Of a stretch of 64,000 nucleotides of DNA, positions 1 through 7,864 are shown piece after piece. Source of the DNA: Myxococcales bacterium (GTDB taxonomy: Bacteria > Myxococcota_A > Polyangia > Polyangiales > Polyangiaceae); NCBI GenBank assembly GCA_025355005.1, contig JANXLV010000211.1, positions 1-64,000 on the forward strand. The letters are read 5' to 3'. Each line of letters starts with the position of its first letter. Within the stretch, counting starts at the first letter, position 1. A program made the position numbers and the translations under genes. The notes beneath the pieces are model-generated. The model was not told where the DNA came from. It worked only from the letters and a program-made list of their open reading frames with translations, and ran no database searches.

Positions 1-917
1 TATCGAGAACCGCTGTGGATTTTCTATCGCGGCTCGGAAGTCGTCGATCGATTGACACAATTGCAGGGTCGGCGAATCGCCATCGGTCCCGACGGAAGCG
101 GGACCCGTGAATTGCCCTGCAACTTCTCCGAGCCAACGGTCTCGAAGCCGATCCCTCTGAATCTGCGAGCCTGGGTGGAAACGCTGCCGCTGCTGCGCTC
201 GAGCAGAACGAACTTGATGCCGCCTTCTTCGTGGCGGGAATTGATGCCGATTATATTCAACGACTTCTGAAGGATCCGGAAATTCGACTGGTAGAATTGA
301 CACATGCCGAAGCGTATGAACGCCAGTTCCGCTTTCTGTCGGCACTCACGATTCACGAGGGTCTGCTCGACCTCAAACAAGACATTCCCGCCAAAGACAT
401 CGTCTTAATCGCCCCCGCCGCGACGTTAGTGGCACATAAGACATTGCATCCGGCGTTGATCTCACTGTTGCTCAAAGTCGCCACGAAGGTGCATCAAAAG
501 GGTGATTTGCTGTCGCAGCCGGGTGAATTTCCTTCGGCATCGCTAACCGATCTTCCGCTCAGTGCTGATGCCGAACGTTACTTTCGAGCGGGTCCACCCG
601 TCCTGCAACGCTTCTTGCCGTTCTGGCTCGCATCGCTCGTGGATCGGCTGAAAATCTTGGTCATTCCATTGATCATGTTGATGATGCCATTACTGCGAGT
701 GGCACCACCGCTGGTCCGCTGGCAGACCCGTCGCAAGATTTATATGTGGTACACAGAACTTCGCCAGATCGATCAAAAGGCCATCCACGGGATGTCGAGT
801 TCCGAAGCAAAGCAGTCGTTAGAAGGCCTTCAACGTTTGGAACAGCAGATCGCACAGATCGGCGTGCCGCTGAGTTACATGGAGGAATATTATAATCTGA
901 GACTCCATTTGAATCTA
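1..917 (+). pseudogene. TAXI-family TRAP transporter solute-binding protein, partial and frameshifted
   Basis: The translation resembles the middle and C-terminal half of TAXI-type solute-receptor proteins of TRAP transporters, including a long C-terminal extension with a hydrophobic stretch (about 655-715). The reading frame begins before the window in frame 1 (REPLWIFYRG, then RRIAIGPDGSGTRE) and continues in frame 3 from about 111 (LQLLRANGLEADPSE, NELDAAFFVAGID, then LQRFLPFWLASLVDRL). The shift needs one missing base near 112-116. Similarity ends at YNLRLHLNL (about 917), where the DNA switches to GC-rich myxobacterial sequence, so the protein lacks both ends. Base composition is clearly lower in GC than the rest of the window, and the style is that of a planctomycete or similar genome. 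Family assignment is from recognition, not a search. Most likely foreign or misassembled sequence. Confidence 0.7.
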
Positions 918-919
918 CG

Positions 920-1579
920 TTGGCTGTGGCCTGCGGTGGCAAGACCGCCGGCGACATCATCGGAGGTGGCGGTGGCGGCGGTGGTGGCGATGGGAGCGAC
1001 GGCGGCGGCGCGGACGGCGGAGGAGGCAGCCATACGGATGGCGGCGACTCGCCGCTCCCGGAGAAGCACCGCGGCGTCGCGGTCGCGTGTGGCGCGAGCG
1101 CCGTGCCTCCGGAGCCGAACGTCGACAAGAACAACTTCGCGCCCAACGCCACCTTCGAGTGCAAGACGAACGAGGAGTGCACGAAGCAAAAGGGCGGGCG
1201 GTGCGCGATCATGGAGTGCGGAGGCTTCGGCGGCCCCGCCTGCCAGCCGCAAGGCACGCGCTGCGACTACGACGCGTGCACTAGCGATCTCGACTGCACG
1301 AACGGGGGTGTCTGCGACTGCGGCAGCGGCGAGGGCGCCACCAACCGCTGCGTGAAGAGCGACTGCCGGACTGACTCGGAGTGCGGCTCGAGCGGTTACT
1401 GCTCGCCGAGCATCGCGACCTGCAGCGCCCAGATCGAGGGCTACCACTGTCACTCGACGGCGGACACCTGCGTCAACGACAGCGACTGCATGCTCAACTT
1501 CGGCGCCATGTGTCAGTACACCGGCAATCACTTCGAGTGCGGCGGTGGCGTGTGCGCGGCCGCTGCCGGCGCGATGTGA
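920..1579 (+). CDS. Cys-rich lipoprotein, 5' end lost at the sequence junction
   Basis: About 219 codons starting with what looks like the end of a lipoprotein signal (LAVACGGK, lipobox Cys), then a Gly/Asp spacer and a cysteine-rich region with pairs such as CKTNEEC, CTSDLDC, CRTDSEC and CVNDSDC, typical of secreted Dickkopf/DUF-type repeat proteins of myxobacteria. No proper signal peptide precedes the lipobox: upstream bases belong to the TAXI-like segment, so the true start is probably missing and a TTG at 920 is only the first formal start in frame. Function unknown; predicted surface lipoprotein. The next gene is convergent and starts only two bases after this stop. Confidence 0.6.
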   Translation: MAVACGGKTAGDIIGGGGGGGGGDGSDGGGADGGGGSHTDGGDSPLPEKHRGVAVACGASAVPPEPNVDKNNFAPNATFECKTNEECTKQKGGRCAIMECGGFGGPACQPQGTRCDYDACTSDLDCTNGGVCDCGSGEGATNRCVKSDCRTDSECGSSGYCSPSIATCSAQIEGYHCHSTADTCVNDSDCMLNFGAMCQYTGNHFECGGGVCAAAAGAM

Positions 1580-1580
1580 G

Positions 1581-2037
1581 CTACATCCGGACGCAGATCA
1601 TCCCAACGAGCGCGATGTTCGAGCACTTCGGCAGCATGCCCGTGCAACCGGCGGCGTTCATGCACTCGTCCGAGCAGTAGAAGGTCCCGTTCGTGGGGCC
1701 TTCGACGCAGAGCGCGCTCGCGCACTCGTTGCCAGTCACGCATTTGTCTATGCCGTTCTTGCCAGTGCCGCGCACCCCCGATGTGACAGAAGCAGCCGGT
1801 CGCCTCGTCGCACTCGCAGCGCTCCGCCGTCGGGCAGTCATGGTTGAAGCTGCAGACCTTGTTCGAGCCGGTGGCGCCCTTCGCGGCGTCCGTCGCGCCC
1901 GTGCTTCCGTCCGTGGCGCTGCCAGCGGAACCACCACCCGAGCTGCTCTGACCGCACGCGGCCACGAGGGTCGGGAGGAGCAGGAACGACGACCACGCGA
2001 TCGAGCCGAGGAGCACGGAGCACGAGGGACTGCGCAT
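1581..2037 (-). pseudogene. Cys-rich lipoprotein with a +1 frameshift in a homopolymer
   Basis: Starts at ATG 2037 with a signal peptide and lipobox (LPTLVAACGQ), followed by a Ser/Gly linker and a Cys cluster (CSFNHDCPTAERCECDEATG). The frame breaks after CFCHIG and coherent Cys-rich sequence resumes in another frame (GTGKNGIDKC, CASALCVEGP, CSDECMNAAGC) to a TAG at 1581. Removing one C from the five-C run at 1775-1779 restores one ORF of about 151 residues. This is either a sequencing or assembly error or a recent mutation; because the rest of both halves is well preserved, an error is more likely. Function unknown, predicted secreted lipoprotein. Confidence 0.65.
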
Positions 2038-2067
2038 CCGGTCTTCTTACTGGTAAAGGCTCTACCC

Positions 2068-2892
2068 GTGAAGCACACTCCCCTGTTCGCTGCGGTTGCC
2101 CTGCTTTTCCCTGCGTCCCTCGCCGTGGTCTTCGTGGCCTGCTCGTCGTCTTCCACGAGCACCCCGGTTGGCACCGGCGACGACGCGGGAGACACGGCGA
2201 CCGACGCGGCCGCCACCATCGTGGACGTGGGCGCTCCCATTCCCATCCCCGATCTCGATGCAGGTCCCGATCTGCTCACCGGCTGCGCGCGCGACCCCGG
2301 TCCCATTCCGCCGGCGTTCGCCGCCACGTCGAAGAAGGACCCGCTCGCGGGGGCCTTCACGCTCGAACAGGCCACGGCCGGCTTCCCTGCTGGCACCGGC
2401 ACGTGGACGGCTGCAATCTACACGGAGCTCAAAGGCATCAAGTGCACGCTTGACGACAAGGCCGCGCCAGTCTCGGTCGCGAACTTCATCGGCCTGGCGC
2501 GCGGCACACGTCCTTACAAGCAGAAGACAACCTGGCAGATCGGTCGCTTCTATGACGGGCTCACGTGGCACCGCGTGATACCGGACTTCGTCATCCAGGG
2601 CGGCGACCCGCTGGGCGACGGCACCGGCGGACCGGGCTTCGATCTCACGGCCGAGAACCACGTCGCGGAACCGAAGGGCACGCTCGCTATGGCCGCTGGT
2701 GCGAAGCCAAGCGGCAGCCAGTTCTACGTCGTGGTCGGCATGGGGCCCTCCGCCGACTACAACGTATTTGGCACCTGCGATACCCCGACCGCGATCGCCG
2801 TCGCGAGCGTGCCGCGCGACATCGAGGGCGGAACGGATATGCCGCTCAGCCCTGTCCATATGCTGCGCGTGGAGATCGGTCGCTGCCCTTGA
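2068..2892 (+). CDS. Cyclophilin-type peptidyl-prolyl cis-trans isomerase, lipoprotein
   Basis: 274 residues from a GTG start (2068), chosen because it directly precedes a lipoprotein signal peptide ending in VFVAC. After a low-complexity linker the cyclophilin domain spans about residues 95-270: VSVANFIGLA, then FYDGLTWHRVIPDFVIQGGD (the active-site F/H-R and F-Q-G region), GTLAMAAG and GSQFYVVVG. It should catalyse proline isomerisation in exported proteins at the cell envelope. The conserved Arg of the HRVI motif and the FVIQGGD signature are intact. Neighbours are unrelated lipoproteins; no operon is evident. Family call is strong; the physiological client is unknown. Confidence 0.9.
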   Translation: MKHTPLFAAVALLFPASLAVVFVACSSSSTSTPVGTGDDAGDTATDAAATIVDVGAPIPIPDLDAGPDLLTGCARDPGPIPPAFAATSKKDPLAGAFTLEQATAGFPAGTGTWTAAIYTELKGIKCTLDDKAAPVSVANFIGLARGTRPYKQKTTWQIGRFYDGLTWHRVIPDFVIQGGDPLGDGTGGPGFDLTAENHVAEPKGTLAMAAGAKPSGSQFYVVVGMGPSADYNVFGTCDTPTAIAVASVPRDIEGGTDMPLSPVHMLRVEIGRCP

Positions 2893-2980
2893 GTTGAGCT
2901 GCCTCCGCATATGACATTGCCGACACATACGATGCTGAACGCATGTCATTCCTACGAACGCCAACTACGAACTGCTCGCA

Positions 2981-3676
2981 ATGATTCATTGCGGCGCGGG
3001 CGTGGGCCTGGCAAACACTCTAGTTGGGATGCAGGACGAAGAGGCGACATCAACGCTCGGACCACTCCTCGTCGTTGATGACGACGAGAGTATCGTCCGG
3101 GTGCTGTGCCGATTGATCGGCAAGGTGTGTCCCGCCGTGGGCGCGACCACGATCGCCGAGGCGAACGGACACATCGAACGCGCGCCGCGCCTTACGGGCC
3201 TCATCCTGGACGTCCATCTTCAAGAGGGGTCGGGCTGGGAGGTCCTCGTCACTGCGCGCGCGCGCGATCCATTGCTCCCCGCGATGATGCTCACCGGAAT
3301 GCGGTGGTCCAGCCTCGTCGAACAGGCAAGGGAGTTCCACGCGATCCCGTACGAGAAGCCGCTGGAGCCGGGCGACGCGGTGCGGTTCGCAGAGACCGCG
3401 CAGAGGCTGCAGGAGAACGCACCCGCACGCATGCGCGGAATCCTGGAAGAGCTCACGGAGCGATGCAAGCTCACCACGGAGGAAGCGGGCGCCGTCGAGG
3501 AGAGCCTCCTCGTTCGCTCCAGCGCGGGCGGGACGCCCAGCTACGATGGACCAGGGAGCACGCGTGCACCGCACGGCGCGCCGAAGACCATGACCGCACA
3601 CATTCTCTCGAAGACTGGCGCGAAGTCCCTTCGCGACGTACGCGACTCGCTGCTGCGCTCCTACTTCGCGAGCTGA
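2981..3676 (+). CDS. Response regulator with divergent LuxR-like C-terminal helix-turn-helix
   Basis: 231 residues from ATG 2981, or 215 from ATG 3029, which may be the real start because the receiver domain begins soon after it. The REC domain has the acidic pair (LLVVDDDES), the phospho-acceptor Asp in LILDVHLQEGSG, the Thr switch in MMLTGM and the Lys of YEKP, so it should be phosphorylatable. The C-terminal part (ILSKTGAKSLRDVRDSLL) matches the recognition-helix pattern of divergent LuxR-type domains common in Polyangia. No histidine kinase gene is adjacent, so it is an orphan regulator. Its 3' end overlaps the convergent gene by 16 bases. Confidence 0.75.
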   Translation: MIHCGAGVGLANTLVGMQDEEATSTLGPLLVVDDDESIVRVLCRLIGKVCPAVGATTIAEANGHIERAPRLTGLILDVHLQEGSGWEVLVTARARDPLLPAMMLTGMRWSSLVEQAREFHAIPYEKPLEPGDAVRFAETAQRLQENAPARMRGILEELTERCKLTTEEAGAVEESLLVRSSAGGTPSYDGPGSTRAPHGAPKTMTAHILSKTGAKSLRDVRDSLLRSYFAS

Positions 3677-4284
3677 GACGGAGCGCCAGGAACACACGGA
3701 GCAGACAGCTCCGACTTGATGCGCTCTGCTTCCTCGTTCGATACCTGCGTCGGCCTTGCCGTGCCGCCGTCGATCAGGACGCGCCACGCGCCATCGGCAT
3801 CCTTGACCCACACGGACTGGAAGAGGCCCTTCATATAGCGGGCGCTCGCGGAAGGTCGCGGGTCCTCGATGACGTACGGGCCACGCGACACCGCAGTGCC
3901 CGCGCCCTCCGCGACGACGACGGAGGTCGGATGCCAGCGAAGAAGCACGGACTCCCCCGTGAGGAGCGGCCTCCATTCGGCGAGGATTGCTTCGCGACCG
4001 CGTGTCACTGACTTCTCGCCTTCCACGAACATGGCCTGTGGATGCACGTGCTCCACGAACGTGCGCTCGTCGTGCGCTGCGACGGATGCGGCGAAAGAAA
4101 GCTCACGGTTCCACACGGCGCAGCGTGCGTCCTCGGTGACGCCGGTCTTCGCGGGGCCTCGGGCCACGCTTCCCGTATCCGTCCTCGGGTGCTCCGGCGC
4201 TGGCGCGGCCCCGTCACACGCGACGAGCGCGAGCGCGAGTGAAAGGATCGGCCAATGGCGGTCATGTCTCGCGAGGAAGGTCAC
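3661..4284 (-). CDS. Lipoprotein with SnoaL/DUF4440-like domain
   Basis: 207 residues. The N-terminus is a lipoprotein signal (ILSLALALVACDG), then a short linker and a domain of about 125 residues with the alternating pattern of the NTF2/SnoaL fold (LSFAASVAAHDERTFVEHVH near its start, GREAILAEWRPLL in the middle, SVWVKDADGAWRVLIDGG near the end). SnoaL-like proteins include ketosteroid isomerases and binding proteins; no catalytic set can be assigned. Ends convergently with the response regulator. Predicted periplasm- or surface-facing lipoprotein of unknown ligand. Confidence 0.65.
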   Translation of the reverse strand: MTFLARHDRHWPILSLALALVACDGAAPAPEHPRTDTGSVARGPAKTGVTEDARCAVWNRELSFAASVAAHDERTFVEHVHPQAMFVEGEKSVTRGREAILAEWRPLLTGESVLLRWHPTSVVVAEGAGTAVSRGPYVIEDPRPSASARYMKGLFQSVWVKDADGAWRVLIDGGTARPTQVSNEEAERIKSELSAPCVPGAPSQLAK

Positions 4285-4296
4285 GCAACGATGATA

Positions 4297-5385
4297 TCAG
4301 GCCGCGGCGAGGGCGGGCGGCGCGCGGTGACGACCCGGCAGCGCAAGGCGAAAGAGCTTCTTCACCACGCTCTTGAACTGGCCGAACAGCGAGCCGGTGT
4401 TGTAGCGCAGGCCGTACTTCGCGCAGATGACGCGGAGCCTCTTCGCCATGGCCGGATAGCGGTGCGCCGGGATATCCGGGAACATGTGGTGCTCGATCTG
4501 ATGCGAGAGGTGCCCCGAGAGGAAGTGCGTCACGCGTCCGCCCTCGAAGTTCGCAGAGCCCATGAGCTGCCGCAGATAGAAGTGCGCGGTCGACTCGTTC
4601 GTGAGGCACGACGGATCGAACGTCGCGGTCCCATCCGGGAAGTGCCCGCAGAAGATGACCGTGAACGACCACACGTTGCGCACCAGGTTCGCGACCAGGT
4701 TGCCGAGGAACACCGCCGGCGCGTGCGGGCCCGCGAACAGCGGGAAGAACACGTAGTCGGGCAGCGCCTGGCGCAAGGCCTTCTTGCCGATCTCGCGCAG
4801 CCGGCGCGCTTCGTCCGGATCGCGCTCCGACTTCTTCTGGAAGATGAAGCGACGCACGTCAACGTCATGCAGACCCACGCCCAGCTGGAACGACAGCGCA
4901 AGCCACGCAGCGTAGAGCGGCTGTAGCAGATGCCCGGGGTGCCAGGGCTGCTCCTCGGTCACGCGCAGGATCCGGTAGCCCAGGTCGTGGTCCACGCCGC
5001 GCACGTTGGTATATGTATGATGCAAGTAATTGTGGGAGTGCCGCCACTGGTCGCTCGGGCAGAGGTGGTCCCACTCGTACGTCTGGGAGTCGAGGTCCTT
5101 CGCGCGCGCGAAGTCGTACTGCCCGTGCAGCACGTTGTGCCCAATCTCCATGTTCTCGATGATCTTGGCGAGCGACAGACAAGCCGTTCCCGCCACCCAC
5201 GCAGGGGGAAAGAACGAGGCGAAGAGCAGCCCGCGGCCCAGCACGGCGAGCGCCCGTTGCGCCGTGATGACCCGGCGGATGTAGCGAACGTCAGCCTCGC
5301 CGACGTCCGCCTTGACGGAGAGATGAAGCTCGAGGACCTCGCGGCCGAAGGAGTCGAGCTGTTCGGGGGTGAGATTGTGATCCAT
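4297..5385 (-). CDS. Membrane fatty acid desaturase (acyl-CoA/acyl-lipid type)
   Basis: 362 residues from ATG 5385, which has an AGGAGC ribosome site at the right distance. Three His clusters of the di-iron membrane desaturases are visible: EIGHNVLHGQYD (HxxxH), WRHSHNYLHHTYTNV (HxxHH) and HQIEHHMFPDIP (QxxHH). The QIEHH form is typical of front-end or linoleoyl-type and mycobacterial DesA3-type enzymes. Hydrophobic spans flank the boxes. It should introduce a double bond into membrane acyl chains using O2 and electrons from a ferredoxin-type partner. The ferredoxin-reductase gene ends 13 bases upstream on the same strand, strongly suggesting an operon and a working pair. Regiospecificity cannot be predicted. 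Confidence 0.92.
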   Translation of the reverse strand: MDHNLTPEQLDSFGREVLELHLSVKADVGEADVRYIRRVITAQRALAVLGRGLLFASFFPPAWVAGTACLSLAKIIENMEIGHNVLHGQYDFARAKDLDSQTYEWDHLCPSDQWRHSHNYLHHTYTNVRGVDHDLGYRILRVTEEQPWHPGHLLQPLYAAWLALSFQLGVGLHDVDVRRFIFQKKSERDPDEARRLREIGKKALRQALPDYVFFPLFAGPHAPAVFLGNLVANLVRNVWSFTVIFCGHFPDGTATFDPSCLTNESTAHFYLRQLMGSANFEGGRVTHFLSGHLSHQIEHHMFPDIPAHRYPAMAKRLRVICAKYGLRYNTGSLFGQFKSVVKKLFRLALPGRHRAPPALAAA

Positions 5386-5398
5386 GTCTTGCTCCTGG

Positions 5399-6544
5399 TC
5401 AGAGATCGAGCACCACGTTGCCCACTGGTTCATTCACGCAGATGCGCACGTCCACGTTCGCGTCGGTCGATAGCTCGCCGGTGCGAATGTCGCGCGTCAC
5501 GCCGGACACCTTCCTGCACGTGCACGAGTGGCAGATGCCCATGCGGCACCCACTCCTGGGCGTGAGCCCCGCGTCCTCTGCCATGGCGAGCAGCGTGCGC
5601 GAGCCCTTCTGCGTCTTCGCGGCGCGCGCGAACACGACCTGGGGCTCGGTCCCGCCATCATCTCTGGACGTGTGCTCCTCCAGGCTGAAGGCCTCCGTGT
5701 GGAGTCGCTCGCTCGCGCCGCGCTCCGCATAGAGGGCGGACATGGCGCCGAGGAGGCCCGGAGGTCCGCACACGAACGTCTCGCGCTCGGCGAAATCCGG
5801 CACATGCGCGCTGAGGTCCGCGCGCGCATCGCAACGCCCAAAGGGCGCGCTGACGGCGCTCGGCTCGTCGTCCGTCCACACCAGGATCTCTGCGCCCGAA
5901 AAGAGCGCGTGCTCCTGGAGCTCCCTGGCAAAGACCACGTCCGCCGCGGTACGTGCATAATACACAAATGTCGCGCCATGCGCCTGATTGTGCAGCGCAA
6001 GCTCGCGGAGCATCGACATGACGGGCGTGATTCCGCTGCCGCCGCTGACGAACAGCGGGCGCGCCGGTAGCGTCTCCGGCAACACGAACGTCCCCTGGGC
6101 CTCCGAGATCGTGATGATCGCGCCCGGCTTCTGTCGCCACACGAGCTCGGGCGTCACGACACCACCCGGCCGCGCCTTGATGGTGACCTCGATGGTGCCC
6201 TTCTCCTGATGGAGAGCCGGCGCGCTCGCGATGGAGAAGCAGCGCGTGCGGCGAACGCCAAAGACCTCCGCCTCCACCATGAGCCACTGCCCCGCTCGAT
6301 GCCCGCGAAAGAGTCCATTCGGACGCAGGACCAGCGTGGTGGTGTCGGGGGTCTCGGGCCGGACAGCCACGACCTCCGCAAGGATCTCCCTGCGCGAGAG
6401 GAGCGGAAAGACCTCTCGCAGATAGTCCTCTGCGGACTTCGGGTACACGAGCGGCGCGAGCACCGCCTCGATGACGCCGAGCGCGCGCGAGGCCGCGGAC
6501 GGACGTGTGCGTGTCAGCCTCGACGGGCTTTCGACCTGATGCAT
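5399..6544 (-). CDS. Ferredoxin reductase-type flavoprotein with C-terminal 2Fe-2S domain
   Basis: 381 residues: an FAD-binding barrel (about 55-150, with RTRCFSIAS as the flavin motif), an NAD(P)-binding domain (GGSGITPVMS near 165, CGPPG near 260) and a plant-type ferredoxin domain at the C-terminus with cysteines in SGCRMGICHSCTCR plus a later Cys (VRICVNEP). This single-chain electron-transfer protein resembles Mycobacterium Rv3230c, the partner of stearoyl desaturase DesA3. The desaturase follows 13 bases downstream and a MerR regulator precedes it by about 64 bases, so the three probably form one unit for membrane lipid unsaturation. The best start is uncertain by a few codons. Confidence 0.9.
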   Translation of the reverse strand: MHQVESPSRLTRTRPSAASRALGVIEAVLAPLVYPKSAEDYLREVFPLLSRREILAEVVAVRPETPDTTTLVLRPNGLFRGHRAGQWLMVEAEVFGVRRTRCFSIASAPALHQEKGTIEVTIKARPGGVVTPELVWRQKPGAIITISEAQGTFVLPETLPARPLFVSGGSGITPVMSMLRELALHNQAHGATFVYYARTAADVVFARELQEHALFSGAEILVWTDDEPSAVSAPFGRCDARADLSAHVPDFAERETFVCGPPGLLGAMSALYAERGASERLHTEAFSLEEHTSRDDGGTEPQVVFARAAKTQKGSRTLLAMAEDAGLTPRSGCRMGICHSCTCRKVSGVTRDIRTGELSTDANVDVRICVNEPVGNVVLDL

Positions 6545-6608
6545 GACTTCTCCTCCGGACCCAAGAGGGCCCGTTCAGACGTGGTTTCGCGCCAGGACTC
6601 CTTCGGTC

Positions 6609-7346
6609 CTAGCGCTTCTTGGCGTGCTTCTTCTTGCTGAGCGCGGAGGCCGCGCCCGACTCGTTGGCTTTGCGGACTGCGCGCTCCATCTCCCGCGCGA
6701 ACATGATCCGCACGGCCTCCAGGCTCACTGGACGTATCTCTTCGTAGGCCACGCTCAGGTCTGGCCCCAGCGCGTCTCCGCGCTTCACGATGAAGTCGGT
6801 CAGGTCGGACGCCAGGCGCGAGAGATGCTTCTTCATCACCTCCGCGGCATCACGGCTCACGTCCGTGGGAACGCCCACCTTCTCCATGCGGAGCACCAGC
6901 GCGAACAGCTGCGGGCTGTCCACCAGGTATGCGTCGCCGCGACGCTCGATCACCTTGGCGCGCAGGAGCTCCGCTGCAAGACCGGGCCTGTGGCCGGCGA
7001 GCTCTTCGGCGAGGTCCGCGTCGCTCAGGATCTTCGGACGATCGCCATCCCATGGCTGGGAGAGGCGCTCGTGCAGCCCGAGCCACTCCTCCACGGAGTA
7101 CGCGCCCTTCTCGGACTCGGCGAGAACCTCGCGTATCGCCTTGATCTGGAGCCCGCGGTCCTGCAGCTTCGCGATCAGCTCCAGGCGCTCCTTGTGGGCC
7201 GTTCCGTAGTACGCGACGCGACCGCGGATGTCCGGCTTGGGGAGCGCCCCTGCGGACTGATAGAAGCGGATCGTGCGGCTGGGCACCCGCGTGAGCGCCG
7301 CCAGCTCGTCGATCGTGTAGCTCGCAGTGGAGTCCGCCTCACTCAT
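6609..7346 (-). CDS. MerR-family transcriptional regulator
   Basis: 245 residues from ATG 7346. The N-terminal winged helix-turn-helix is typical MerR (YTIDELAALTRVPSRTIRFYQ, then RGRVAYYG). The C-terminal half (about 100-245) is helical with no clear metal-binding Cys set, so it probably senses an organic or lipid signal, or acts through partners. ATG 7346 is preferred over an upstream start because a strong -35/-10 pair covers the region upstream (7357-7385). It lies just ahead of the reductase-desaturase pair and likely controls itself and that operon. Confidence 0.85.
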   Translation of the reverse strand: MSEADSTASYTIDELAALTRVPSRTIRFYQSAGALPKPDIRGRVAYYGTAHKERLELIAKLQDRGLQIKAIREVLAESEKGAYSVEEWLGLHERLSQPWDGDRPKILSDADLAEELAGHRPGLAAELLRAKVIERRGDAYLVDSPQLFALVLRMEKVGVPTDVSRDAAEVMKKHLSRLASDLTDFIVKRGDALGPDLSVAYEEIRPVSLEAVRIMFAREMERAVRKANESGAASALSKKKHAKKR

Positions 7347-7356
7347 GACTGTGCTA

Positions 7357-7385
7357 GTTATAACCGTGACAGTCGGAGCTGTCAA
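7357..7385 (-). promoter_or_regulatory. Promoter and operator of the MerR gene
   Basis: On the minus strand TTGACA (7385-7380) and TATAAC (7362-7357) are separated by exactly 17 bases, a near-consensus sigma70 promoter. A perfect inverted repeat TGACAG-N6-CTGTCA (7367-7384) overlaps the -35 box and spacer, the usual position of a MerR operator. The predicted transcript starts about 4 bases before ATG 7346, and no Shine-Dalgarno is present, so the mRNA may be leaderless. Confidence 0.7.
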
Positions 7386-7453
7386 CGTTGGCCGGTCTCT
7401 TTTCAGTGAAGAAGTGACATGCTCGCCGTCGGGTCCCGCGTGGAGGTGTCGTC

Positions 7454-7861
7454 TTGCATCTGATCAACTGTGACGAGTGTCAGCGGCATGTGAAGGCGGA
7501 TGCAAGGGCCCGCGGAGAGCCGTGCCCCTTCTGCGGCGCTGCTGCTTCGGCCGACACGCGCAGCCACGCCTCCTCGTTCGCGCCAGAGGCTCGCGCGCGC
7601 GACCGCTCCGTCCTGCTCTTCGGCGCGGCCGCCGTGGCGAGCGCGCTCGCGGTGAGCGCATGCGGAAAAGAGAGCGACGGTCATGGCGGCGGCATGGTGA
7701 TGCCGTACGGCGCGCCCATCCCGACGACGCCCGACGCGTCGATGCCCGAGCCCCGCGCCTCCGCAACGAACCCGGAGGTCCCGAAGGACGCAGGTGCCTC
7801 GCCCATGCCGCTGGCGCCCGCATACGGCGGACCTCCGCCTCCGCCTTCGGGCAAGAAGTAG
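7454..7861 (+). CDS. Small zinc-ribbon/lipobox hybrid protein
   Basis: 135 residues from a TTG start (7454) preceded by GGAGG. The N-terminus has two CxxC knuckles (NCDECQ and CPFCG) typical of a zinc ribbon. A hydrophobic stretch follows, ending in a lipobox-like LAVSACGK at about residue 64, then a Pro/Gly/Ala-rich tail. A cytoplasmic-looking zinc ribbon before a membrane segment recurs in myxobacterial proteins; the hydrophobic part may be a transmembrane anchor rather than a true signal peptide. Function unknown. Confidence 0.6.
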   Translation: MHLINCDECQRHVKADARARGEPCPFCGAAASADTRSHASSFAPEARARDRSVLLFGAAAVASALAVSACGKESDGHGGGMVMPYGAPIPTTPDASMPEPRASATNPEVPKDAGASPMPLAPAYGGPPPPPSGKK

Positions 7862-7864
7862 GCG

